Source: Aureimonas ureilytica DSM 18598 = NBRC 106430
GTDB taxonomy: Bacteria > Pseudomonadota > Alphaproteobacteria > Rhizobiales > Rhizobiaceae
Length of the DNA stretch: 64,000 nucleotides
Assembly: GCF_000382705.1 (NCBI RefSeq)
Contig: NZ_ARQE01000012.1
Location: 1 to 64,000, forward strand
Direction of reading: 5' to 3'
Shown here: positions 16,929-24,818 of the stretch, piece by piece
Layout: every line of letters starts with the position of its first letter
How positions within the stretch are numbered: the first letter of the stretch is position 1
Program-made: the position numbers and the translations under genes
The notes under the pieces: generated by a model
Databases searched by the model: none
Told to the model about the DNA's origin: nothing
What the model saw: the letters and a program-made list of their open reading frames with translations, nothing else

Positions 16929-16957
16929 TTTGTCCCAGTTTGGCCCTATTTTGTCCC
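16929..16957 (-). promoter_or_regulatory. Three helically phased repeats upstream of potF
   Basis: On the plus strand TTTGTCCC (16929), TTTGGCCC (16939) and TTTGTCCC (16950) recur at 10- and 11-base spacing, one per DNA turn, 72-100 bases before the potF start. On the transcribed strand they read GGGACAAA/GGGCCAAA. Such phasing suggests cooperative binding on one face of the helix by a polyamine-responsive activator or repressor. The regulator is unknown. Confidence 0.5.
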
Positions 16958-17027
16958 GGCCGGCCGCGATCCATCCCCTGGCCCCGCAGGATTTTCGGCA
17001 GCCGGGACCGATCGCGGCGCGTCGTCG

Positions 17028-17543
17028 CTAGCGTGCCGGAGCGGTTTCGCGCAGCATGAAGACGGCGTCCTCGCCATAGCTCGCGAGCTTGGAGCGGAGC
17101 GCCGGATCGTCCACGGCGCGAAAGCCGAAGCGGCTCCAGAAGGGCGGCGTGCCATAGACCGACACCAGAACCGCCGCGCCGTAGGGCTCGGCCAGCGCCA
17201 GCAACCGCGCGACGGCCGGCTCGGCGAGCTTCCGTCCGCGCCAGCGCGGGTCCACGGCGACATCGTGGATATAGAGGGCGTCGGCCTCCGGGGGGAGTTG
17301 CCCGAGCACCGTGTCGAGCGGCGGCGGGGCGAAGCGGCGCACGGGGTATCCGAGCGCATAGGCGGCGAGCGAGCCGTCACCGAGCGGCAGAACCAGCGAG
17401 CCCTCGGGAAACAGGGCGAGCCGGTCGAGAAACATCGCCTCGCCCTCGAAGAAGGTCGGATGGACCGTGGCCGACAGCGCCATGAGGGCGGGAATGTCGC
17501 CCGCCTCCATCGGGCGCCAGCCGGCCGCGGTCGGCTCGCTCAT
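17028..17543 (-). CDS. GNAT family N-acetyltransferase
   Basis: A 171-residue acetyltransferase. The GNAT core is visible: motif A is LYIHDVAVDPRWRGRKLAEPAVARLLALA (acetyl-CoA pyrophosphate loop R-G-R-K-L), and strand and helix motif B is AVLVSVYGTPPFWSRFGFRAV. The substrate is unknown; small-molecule amine or protein N-terminus are both possible. The start codon overlaps the stop of the upstream hydroxylase gene (ATGA), so the two are translationally coupled. Confidence 0.85.
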   Translation of the reverse strand: MSEPTAAGWRPMEAGDIPALMALSATVHPTFFEGEAMFLDRLALFPEGSLVLPLGDGSLAAYALGYPVRRFAPPPLDTVLGQLPPEADALYIHDVAVDPRWRGRKLAEPAVARLLALAEPYGAAVLVSVYGTPPFWSRFGFRAVDDPALRSKLASYGEDAVFMLRETAPAR

Positions 17544-18412
17544 CGGTGCTTGCGCCCTTCGCCGTAGAACATCTTCTCCCAGGCCTTGTGCGCCTTGTAG
17601 CCCTCGCGGATGAAGGGCGTGAACACGGCGAGGTTCAGAACCGCCTTGTTGGTGACGTTGGCGGGAAAGCGCAGCGGCTTCTCGAAATCCACGAACAGCA
17701 CCACCCGCACCTTGTCGGAATGGTTCCAGGCCTCGTGCTCATAGGCGTCGTCGAAGATCAGCGCCTTGCCTTCTTCCCAATGGCAGGTCCGGTCGGCGAC
17801 ACGAATGCCGATCTTGTCGGGCTCGGGCGGCACGACGAGACCGAGATGGAAGCGCAGGACCCCGTTATAGGGGCCGCGATGGGGCGGCAGATGCTTGCCC
17901 GGCTCGAAGATCGAGAACATGGCCGACTTGAGGCCCGGGATCTTCTGGAGGATGCGCCAGGTCTCGGGGCACTGGGCGATGGCCTCCTCGGACTTGATGC
18001 CGTAGCCGCACAGGAAGAAGGTCTTCCAGTTCTGGTCGGAGGAGATGGAGCGCACTTCCGAGGAAATCTCGTGAAAGGCCGGCAGTTCGCCCTTGCGCAC
18101 CAGGATCTTGTCGAGTTCGGCGCGAATCAGGCGCCACTCGCTTTCCACCTCGCGCGCCCAGGGAAAGTCGTCGGTCGGGTAGACGGCGGGGTTGCCGACG
18201 GCCGAATGCTTGAGGTTCAGGCTTTCGGCGCCGTCCACGAGCTTCTGCACCACGCGCGCGGCGAGGCCCTGGCGGCTCATCGTGTCTTCCAGACCTGCGG
18301 TCTTCAGCTTCTGCTGGCTCGTTTCGGTCATGCCATCCACCGCCTTCGCGGCCTCCATGCCCGCCCCGTCGGCGGCTCCGGCTTGAGATAGCGGTCGCGA
18401 TGTCATTTCCAT
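17540..18412 (-). CDS. LpxO-like aspartyl/asparaginyl beta-hydroxylase family dioxygenase
   Basis: A protein of about 290 residues of the Fe(II)/2-oxoglutarate hydroxylase family that includes lipid A hydroxylase LpxO and AspH. The metal and cosubstrate site is visible: HLPPHRGPYNGVLRFHLGL (first His about 178), YEHEAWNHS (second His about 226) and VRVVLFVDF (Arg about 236, 2-oxoglutarate). Unlike Salmonella LpxO it has no obvious membrane anchor; the N-terminal 60 residues are low complexity. The start is uncertain (ATG at 18412, 18406, or further in). It is coupled to the GNAT gene by ATGA. The substrate may be a fatty acyl chain on lipid A or ornithine lipid, or a protein or free amino acid. 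Confidence 0.8.
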   Translation of the reverse strand: MEMTSRPLSQAGAADGAGMEAAKAVDGMTETSQQKLKTAGLEDTMSRQGLAARVVQKLVDGAESLNLKHSAVGNPAVYPTDDFPWAREVESEWRLIRAELDKILVRKGELPAFHEISSEVRSISSDQNWKTFFLCGYGIKSEEAIAQCPETWRILQKIPGLKSAMFSIFEPGKHLPPHRGPYNGVLRFHLGLVVPPEPDKIGIRVADRTCHWEEGKALIFDDAYEHEAWNHSDKVRVVLFVDFEKPLRFPANVTNKAVLNLAVFTPFIREGYKAHKAWEKMFYGEGRKHR

Positions 18413-18578
18413 GACGGCGCGGCCCTCCAGCGCCGATTTCCTACGCTCCGCCGCCGTTTGCCCCATCCCCCTTACGATTTCCAGCCTCTTTCCCATTCCG
18501 CTTCAGAGAGCGTCAGCGCCTTGCGCCCGCATCCGGGCCGGGTATGGTCGAGCGACCCGAAATCCAGCGCAGGCTCGC

Positions 18579-20102
18579 ATGGCAGATCGCACACGGCCCC
18601 CCAAACCCGAAGCGACGTCCCCGTCGAAGATCAAGCGCGACAAACCCAAGCGGCGCACGGCCGAGCCCGCCGGCCCGGCCAGCCGCATCGGGCTGACGCG
18701 CCGCGAGGCGCTGCCGGAGCGCCCGAACTTCCTGGATTCGCGCCGGGGCGTGCCCTCCATGGCCGAGGCCGGCGAGTGGCTGCGGGCGCGCGGCATCGAG
18801 GATGTCGAGTGCATCACGCCCGACCTCGCAGGGGTCGCGCGCGGCAAGATGATGCCGGCCAAGAAATTCACCGGCAACACCTCGCTCGCCCTGCCCTCGG
18901 CATTGTTCATGCACACGATCTCGGGCGAGTATCCGGACGAGACCGGCGAGTTCCGCTATTCGCCCAATGACGGCGACCTGAAGCTCGTGCCCGATCTCTC
19001 GACCCTTTCGGCCGTGCCCTGGGAGAGCGATCCGACCGCGCAGGTCATCTGCGATCTCGTGGACACGGCGGGCGAGGCCGTCGCCTATACGCCGCGCAAT
19101 GTGCTGAAGCGCGTCGTCGCGCTCTACCACGAGCGCGGCTGGACGCCGATCGTCGCGCCCGAGATCGAGTTCTATCTCGTGTCCAAGAATGTCGATCCGG
19201 ACTATCCGCTGACCCCGCCGATCGGGCGATCGGGCCGGCAGATTTCCGGCGGTCAGGCCTATTCGATCGGCGGCGTCAACGAGTTCGACGAGCTGATCGA
19301 CGACATCTACCATTTCTCCGACGCGCAAGGGCTGGAGATCGACACGCTGATCCACGAGGACGGCGCGGCGCAGCTCGAGATCAACCTGCGGCACGGCGAC
19401 CCGATCGAGCTCGCCGATCAGGTCTTCATGTTCAAGCGCACGATCCGCGAGGCGGCGCTCAAGCACGACATCTACGCCACCTTCATGGCCAAGCCCATCC
19501 AGGGCCAGCCGGGCTCGGCGCTGCACATCCACCAGTCGGTGGTGGACCGCAAGACCGGGCAGAACGTCTTCTCGGAAAAGGACGGAAGCCCCTCCCCGCT
19601 CTTCTTCCACTTCCTCGGCGGCATGCAGCGCTACGTGCCGGCGGCGCTCGTCATGATGGCGCCCTATGTGAACTCCTACCGGCGACTGACGCACGGCATG
19701 TCGGCCCCCACCAACAATGCCTGGGGCTACGACAACCGCACCACGGCCTTCCGGGTGCCGACCTCGGACGCCTCCTCGCGGCGCGTCGAGAACCGGCTTC
19801 CCTCCTCCGACACCAATCCCTATCTGGCGCTCGCCGCCTCGCTCGCCTGCGGCTGGCTCGGCCTCGTCAACGCCGTGCAGCCCGACCAGCCGACCGACCG
19901 CACGGTGAACGAGGACGGCGTCATCTCGCTGCCGCGCGGCCTTCTGGAGGCGGTGGCCGCCTTCGAGGCGGAAGATGCGTTCCACGAGGTGTTCAGCCGC
20001 GAATTCGTCGCCACCTATGCCGGGATCAAGCGCGGCGAGCACGAAACCTTCATGCAGGTCATCAGCCCCTGGGAACGCGAATTCCTTCTTCTGAACGTGT
20101 GA
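18579..20102 (+). CDS. puuA: Gamma-glutamylputrescine synthetase (glutamine synthetase family)
   Basis: A 507-residue ligase with a basic disordered leader of about 45 residues. GS-fold motifs follow: EIEFYLVSK, IHEDGAAQLEINLRHGD, SALHIHQSV, NNAWGYDNRTTAFRVP and ENRLPSSDTNPYLALA (metal, ATP and glutamate sites). The sequence is of the PuuA/GlnT-like class rather than the nitrogen-assimilation GS. It is expected to join glutamate to putrescine with ATP, the first step of the Puu pathway. ATG at 18579 is used; upstream in-frame codons lack similarity. puuB overlaps its stop, and the pot transporter is 1.7 kb away. Some family members act on other amines, so the exact amine is inferred. Confidence 0.87.
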   Translation: MADRTRPPKPEATSPSKIKRDKPKRRTAEPAGPASRIGLTRREALPERPNFLDSRRGVPSMAEAGEWLRARGIEDVECITPDLAGVARGKMMPAKKFTGNTSLALPSALFMHTISGEYPDETGEFRYSPNDGDLKLVPDLSTLSAVPWESDPTAQVICDLVDTAGEAVAYTPRNVLKRVVALYHERGWTPIVAPEIEFYLVSKNVDPDYPLTPPIGRSGRQISGGQAYSIGGVNEFDELIDDIYHFSDAQGLEIDTLIHEDGAAQLEINLRHGDPIELADQVFMFKRTIREAALKHDIYATFMAKPIQGQPGSALHIHQSVVDRKTGQNVFSEKDGSPSPLFFHFLGGMQRYVPAALVMMAPYVNSYRRLTHGMSAPTNNAWGYDNRTTAFRVPTSDASSRRVENRLPSSDTNPYLALAASLACGWLGLVNAVQPDQPTDRTVNEDGVISLPRGLLEAVAAFEAEDAFHEVFSREFVATYAGIKRGEHETFMQVISPWEREFLLLNV

Positions 20103-21403
20103 GCGGCACCACCATGGCCGCGCCCTACCAGTCCCCCATCTCGCCCGGCCGCTCCTGGTACGAGGATTCGGTCGGCGAGCGGCCGCGCTATCCCACCCTC
20201 GACGGCTCCCTCGACGTCGACACGCTCGTCGTCGGCGGCGGCTTCACGGGTCTTTCGGCGGCGCTGCATCTGGCCGCGCGCGGCGTCGACGTCGCGCTTC
20301 TGGAAGCGGCGCGGCTCGGCGACGGCGCGTCGGGCCGCAATGGCGGGCAGTTCGGAACCGGCCAGCGCCAATGGCCGGAAGACCTCGAGGGCGAAATCGG
20401 CTTCGAGCGCTCGCGCGCCCTGTTCGACATGGCCGAGGATGCCAAGGCGCATCTGCACGAGATGATGGAGGCGCATTCGATCGACGCCGACTACCGGCCC
20501 GGCCAGCTCTCGCTCGTCCACAAGCGGCGCTATATCGAGAGCTACCGCCGCCATGCGGAAATTCTGGCCGAGCGCTACGACTATCCCCATGCGCGCTTTC
20601 TCGGGCGCGAGGAAACGCAAGCGCGCCTCGGTTCGCCGCATTATCACGCCGGCGTTCTCGACGTGGGCACGGGCCATCTTCATCCGATGAAGCTTCTGGT
20701 GGGCACGGGCCGCGCGGCGGCGCGCGCCGGGGCGCGCCTGTTCGAGAACACGCCCGTCACGCGCCTGACGCATCGGGGCGGGCGGATCGAGGCCGAGACG
20801 CCCTTCGGCACGGTGCGCGCCGAGCGGGCCCTCATGGCCGTGAACGCCCATGGCGAACGGCTGGACCGGGCGAACGCGGCCCATGTCATGCCGATCCGCT
20901 CCTTCATCGCCGCGACCGAGCCGCTGGCCGAGCCGGAGCGTGTCCTGCCCGGCGGGGAGGCGGCCGACGATTCCCGCTTCGTGGTGCGCTACTTCCGCAA
21001 GACGCCGGACAACCGGCTCCTGTTCGGCGGCCGCGAGGCCTATTCCTCGGCGCAAGGCGACATTACCGGCCAGATCCGCCGGCAGGTCGCCTCGATCTGG
21101 CCTCATCTCAGCGCCGTCGGCTTCACCCATGCCTGGGGTGGGTCGGTGGGCGTGACGCTGCCGCGAATGCCCTATGTCGCGAGCCCCCGGCCGGGCCTGA
21201 CCGTGATCGGCGGCTTTTCCGGCCACGGGGTTCTCCTGTCGCATTACACCGGCCGGCTCTATGCCGAACGGGTCATGGGCAACCGGGATCGCCTCGCCGA
21301 TCTGGAAGCGCTGCGCATCCCCGCCTTTCCGGGCGGCTCGACGTTCCGCGCGCCGCTCCTGTTCCTCGCCATGACCTGGTACGCGCTGCGCGATCGATTC
21401 TGA
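20099..21403 (+). CDS. puuB: Gamma-glutamylputrescine oxidase (FAD amine oxidase)
   Basis: A 434-residue DAO-fold flavoenzyme. The FAD-binding GxGxxG-type segment is LVVGGGFTGLSAALHLAARG near residues 42-62, followed by GASGRNGGQFGTGQRQW. The C-terminal FAD segment is WGGSVGVTLPRMPYV ... GLTVIGGFSGHGVLLSH. It would oxidise gamma-glutamylputrescine to the aldehyde, releasing ammonia and H2O2. GTG at 20099 overlaps the puuA stop (GTGA); ATG at 20114 is the alternative. Downstream Puu steps (puuC, puuD) are not in the window. Confidence 0.87.
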   Translation: MSGTTMAAPYQSPISPGRSWYEDSVGERPRYPTLDGSLDVDTLVVGGGFTGLSAALHLAARGVDVALLEAARLGDGASGRNGGQFGTGQRQWPEDLEGEIGFERSRALFDMAEDAKAHLHEMMEAHSIDADYRPGQLSLVHKRRYIESYRRHAEILAERYDYPHARFLGREETQARLGSPHYHAGVLDVGTGHLHPMKLLVGTGRAAARAGARLFENTPVTRLTHRGGRIEAETPFGTVRAERALMAVNAHGERLDRANAAHVMPIRSFIAATEPLAEPERVLPGGEAADDSRFVVRYFRKTPDNRLLFGGREAYSSAQGDITGQIRRQVASIWPHLSAVGFTHAWGGSVGVTLPRMPYVASPRPGLTVIGGFSGHGVLLSHYTGRLYAERVMGNRDRLADLEALRIPAFPGGSTFRAPLLFLAMTWYALRDRF

Positions 21404-21425
21404 CGCGGCCGATGCGTCTTGCGCG

Positions 21426-22100
21426 ATGAGTCCACCTGTTCCAAGTAAGCGGACTTGGGGCGGATCGACGCCGCCCGTCACTCGAGGGCCGTTCTTGTCC
21501 AGCATTGCCTCCCATTCTCGCGGCGAGAGCGAGCCGGCGCACATCGCCCGGCTGCGCGACAGGCTGCGGGCCGAGACGCGCGCCGAGCACGAGGCGCTGG
21601 ACGACGGTTTCGCCGAGATGCTGGCGCCCGGCCGGGAGGCGCTCTACGCCCGCTTCCTCCTGACCAACCGCGCCGGCCACGAGGCGGTGGAGCCGCTTCT
21701 GTCGCGCAGCCCCCTTCCCTGGACGGATGACGGCCGTCTCGCCGCCCTGCGCGCCGATTGCCGCGCCCTGAGGCTGCCGCGCCTTCGCCCGCCCGCCGTT
21801 CCCGCCGGGCCGCGGCCGACCCTTCCCGACGCCCTCGGCGCGGCCTATGTATTGGAAGGCTCGCGTCTGGGAGCCGCCTTTCTTCTCAAGGCCTTGCGCC
21901 GCAACCCCGCGTCCGGCCTCCCGGTTCGCTACCTTCAGGCGTCGAGCGATCCCGCGCCGTTTCGCCGCCTGATCGGACTGGCGAACGAGACCGACTGGTC
22001 GCAGGCCGAGATGGATCGCGCGGTGGCCTCGGCGAACCGGACGTTTCGCACCTTTCGCGCCCTGGCCGAGGGCGCACGGATCAGGATGACGATCTCTTGA
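21426..22100 (+). CDS. bphO: Heme oxygenase, biliverdin-producing (BphO/HmuO-like)
   Basis: A protein of up to 224 residues of the heme oxygenase fold. TRAEHEALD near the N-terminus supplies the proximal heme-ligand His, and the distal-helix segment is ALGAAYVLEGSRLGAAFLLKAL. It converts heme to biliverdin IX-alpha, the chromophore of the next gene's product. Its stop overlaps the TTG start of the phytochrome gene (TTGA), so both are made together. The start is uncertain: ATG at 21426 has no evident ribosome site, while TTG at 21495 (201 residues) has GAGGG ahead of it and may be the real start. Confidence 0.88.
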   Translation: MSPPVPSKRTWGGSTPPVTRGPFLSSIASHSRGESEPAHIARLRDRLRAETRAEHEALDDGFAEMLAPGREALYARFLLTNRAGHEAVEPLLSRSPLPWTDDGRLAALRADCRALRLPRLRPPAVPAGPRPTLPDALGAAYVLEGSRLGAAFLLKALRRNPASGLPVRYLQASSDPAPFRRLIGLANETDWSQAEMDRAVASANRTFRTFRALAEGARIRMTIS

Positions 22101-24694
22101 ACAGCGCTTTCCCTTCGAGAGACCACGATGTCGACCTGACGAACTGCGATCGCGAGCCCATCCAGTATCTCGGCCGTATCCAGGATTTCGGCTTTCTGGT
22201 CGCCGCGTCGATGGACTGGCTGATCGAGCGGGTGTCCGCCAACATCGCCGACTTCACGCCGCACCAGCCCGACGCGCTTCTCGGCGAGCCGCTGCTTGCC
22301 CTGTTTCCGGAAGCGTCCATTCACGCCATTCGTGGCCGGCTACAGATTCTGTCCTCCAGCGAAGGTGTCGAACGCCTGTTCGGCTTCGATCTGTTCGGCG
22401 ACGGACGGCTCTTCGACGTCGCGATCCACGTCATCGCCTCGACGCTCGTGGTGGAAGTGGAGCCGGCCGCCCGCTCCGCCGGTATCAATCCGGGCGCTCT
22501 CATCAAGAGCATGATCGCGCGCGTCCAGCGCACGGACGGGCTCGACGGGCTGTACCGCGAATGCGTGCGCCAGCTGCGCGGCATCACCGGCTTCGACCGG
22601 GTGATGCTTTACCGCTTCGCCTCGACGGGCGCGGGCGCGGTCGTGGCGGAATCGGTGCGCGCCGGGCTCGGCTCGTTCCTCGGCCTCAACTATCCGGCGG
22701 CCGACATTCCCGCCCAGGCCCGCCGCCTCTACGTCCAGAACCAGATCCGCATCATTGCCGATGTCGGCGCCTCGCCCGTCCCGGTCTTGCCCGAACTCGA
22801 CCCGCACGGGCGCCCGCTCGACCTGTCGCTGTCCGTTCTGCGCAGCGTGTCGCCGATCCATATCGAGTATCTCTCGAACATGGGCGTGTCGGCCTCCATG
22901 TCGATCTCGATCGTGATCGACGGCAAGCTCTGGGGTCTCTTCGCGCTGCATCACTACGCGCCGCGCCACCTGACCATGGAAATCCGCAGCGCCACCGAAC
23001 TGTTCGGGCAGATGGTCTCGCTGATCATCGAGGGCCGGCTGTACAAGGAAGCCAAGCGCGTCGACGAGGCGACGCGCGAGCTGCACGACCGCTTCGTTTC
23101 CAAGCTCGTGGCGGCCTCGCCCTCCGTCGAGGCGGTGGCCGATTTCGCCGAGGAACTGCGCGAGATCATCGCCTGCGACGGGTTCGCGGTCTGGGCCAAG
23201 GGGCGCGAGCGCACGCATGGCGTCGGCCTGTCGCGCGAGGAGCTCCAGTCGCTTGCCCGCTTCCTGAACCGGGCCGGGTCCAGCCGCGTCTACGCGACCG
23301 ACGAGCTGTCCGCCCATCACGCCCCGGCGCTCGACTATGCCGACCGCGTGGCCGGCGTCCTCGCCATTCCGATCTCGCGCTCGCCGCGCGACTACATCCT
23401 CTTCTTCCGTCGCGAGATCGTGCAGACCGTCACCTGGGCGGGCGATCCGAAGACCAAGGAGCGGATGATCGGGCCGAACGGCGCGCGCCTCACCCCGCGC
23501 AAGAGCTTCGAGGCCTGGAAGGAGACCGTGCTCGGCAAGTCGCTGCCCTGGACCGACAGCGAGCTGAAGGCCGGTGAATCGCTGCGCGTCTCCATCCTGG
23601 AAGTGCTCCTGCGCTTCAACGAGGAAAGCGAGCGCCAGCAGCAGCTCGCCGCCCAGCGCCAGGAACTCCTGATCGCCGAACTGAACCACCGGGTGCGCAA
23701 CATCCTCAGCCTCATTCGGGCGCTCGTGGCGCAGTCCAAGCCGAGCGCGCAGGATGTCGACGGTTTCGCGCGCATCATCGGCGGGCGCATCCAGGCGCTG
23801 GCCCGCGCGCACGATCAGATCACCAGCGAGCAGTTCTCCTCCACCTCGCTTCAGGACATCGTGCGCACCGAGGTGCTCGCCTATATCGGCTCCAAGCAGG
23901 ACCGGGTGCATCTGGAAGGCCCGCTCGTCTGCGTCGAGGCCGCCGCCTTCTCCACGCTCGCCCTCGTCTTCCACGAAATGGTGACGAACTCGGCCAAATA
24001 CGGCGCCTTGTCGGACTCCTCCGGCAGCGTGCGCGTCGTCTGGCGGATCGACGAGGACGGAAGCTGCCAGATCGACTGGATCGAAAGCGGCGGCCCGCCC
24101 GTCCTGGCCCCCTCGCGCCGCGGCTTCGGGTCCACGATCATCGAACGCTCGATCCCCCACGATCTCGGCGGCGAAGCCGTGCTGGACTTCCGCCTCGGCG
24201 GCCTTCGCGGCCATTTCCGCCTGCCGCCGCAGGTGTTCCATCTCGTGCCCGCCGCCGTCGTCGCCGAAACGCCCATCCTGTCCAAGGAGGCCGACCCCAT
24301 GCCGATCCCGACCGGTCCGGAAGCGCTGAAGGGCCTGCGGACCCTGATCCTCGAAGACAACATGATCATCTCGCTCGACGCCGAGCAGCTCCTGCAGGAC
24401 CATGGCGCGGGCGAAGTCCATCTGGCCGCGAGCGTCACCGACGCGCGCAAGATCCTGGAGAGCCAGCCGCTCGACTTCGCGCTTCTGGACGTGAACCTCG
24501 GCAGCGAGACCAGCTTCTCCCTCGTGCCCGACCTGAAGCGCTTGCGCATTCCCTTCGTCTTCGTGACCGGCTATGGCGAACGGATCGAACTGCCCGAGGA
24601 CGCCGCCGGCATCGGCGCGGTCAAGAAGCCGTTCGATGCCCAGGAACTGGTGAAGGCCATCGCCCAGGCCCTCGCCAACGCACGAAACGGGTAA
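22097..24694 (+). CDS. Bacteriophytochrome HWE histidine kinase with fused receiver (Agp2 type)
   Basis: An 865-residue red/far-red photoreceptor kinase. The N-terminal PAS contains Cys17 in LTNCDREPIQ, the biliverdin attachment site. The GAF domain carries YPAADIPAQAR (Asp203, counterpart of the PASDIP Asp), followed by a PHY domain. The kinase has AELNHRVRNILSL (His531) and the HWE signature W-I-E in IDWIESGGPPV. A C-terminal receiver (about 745-865) has LILEDN, phospho-acceptor Asp798 in LLDVNLG and a KKPF lysine. This is the architecture of Agrobacterium Agp2, a bathy-phytochrome. The start is TTG at 22097, overlapping the heme oxygenase stop; longer upstream frames run through that gene and are shadows. 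Confidence 0.92.
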   Translation: MNSAFPSRDHDVDLTNCDREPIQYLGRIQDFGFLVAASMDWLIERVSANIADFTPHQPDALLGEPLLALFPEASIHAIRGRLQILSSSEGVERLFGFDLFGDGRLFDVAIHVIASTLVVEVEPAARSAGINPGALIKSMIARVQRTDGLDGLYRECVRQLRGITGFDRVMLYRFASTGAGAVVAESVRAGLGSFLGLNYPAADIPAQARRLYVQNQIRIIADVGASPVPVLPELDPHGRPLDLSLSVLRSVSPIHIEYLSNMGVSASMSISIVIDGKLWGLFALHHYAPRHLTMEIRSATELFGQMVSLIIEGRLYKEAKRVDEATRELHDRFVSKLVAASPSVEAVADFAEELREIIACDGFAVWAKGRERTHGVGLSREELQSLARFLNRAGSSRVYATDELSAHHAPALDYADRVAGVLAIPISRSPRDYILFFRREIVQTVTWAGDPKTKERMIGPNGARLTPRKSFEAWKETVLGKSLPWTDSELKAGESLRVSILEVLLRFNEESERQQQLAAQRQELLIAELNHRVRNILSLIRALVAQSKPSAQDVDGFARIIGGRIQALARAHDQITSEQFSSTSLQDIVRTEVLAYIGSKQDRVHLEGPLVCVEAAAFSTLALVFHEMVTNSAKYGALSDSSGSVRVVWRIDEDGSCQIDWIESGGPPVLAPSRRGFGSTIIERSIPHDLGGEAVLDFRLGGLRGHFRLPPQVFHLVPAAVVAETPILSKEADPMPIPTGPEALKGLRTLILEDNMIISLDAEQLLQDHGAGEVHLAASVTDARKILESQPLDFALLDVNLGSETSFSLVPDLKRLRIPFVFVTGYGERIELPEDAAGIGAVKKPFDAQELVKAIAQALANARNG

Positions 24695-24745
24695 GCCGGC
24701 CGCCATGCCCTGCCCCCCAACGGTGGGGCCAGCCTCGGCTTTCCA

Positions 24746-24763
24746 AATTTAATCGATTAGATT
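24746..24763 (+). promoter_or_regulatory. Candidate operator dyad upstream of zwf
   Basis: An 18-bp inverted repeat, AATTTAATCGATTAGATT, is symmetric at 8 of 9 base pairs around a central CG, in an AT-rich island of otherwise GC-rich DNA. It is 56 bases before the zwf start. The form (even dyad with central CG) is typical of LacI/GalR-family operators, and the site is well placed to control zwf-pgl-edd. A regulator gene is not adjacent. Confidence 0.55.
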
Positions 24764-24818
24764 ATAGCCTGTCCCCGGGCCGCGAGCGACGGGGCACCGA
24801 GCAGGAGATGTCGACCTC

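Noticed and set aside
21758-22096. N-terminal extension of the phytochrome reading frame
   Set aside because: It overlaps the heme oxygenase in another frame and has no similarity; TTG at 22097 leads straight into the PAS domain.
22340-24706. 788-codon minus-strand open frame opposite the phytochrome gene
   Set aside because: The same kind of mirror frame; the plus-strand product has all phytochrome and kinase motifs.
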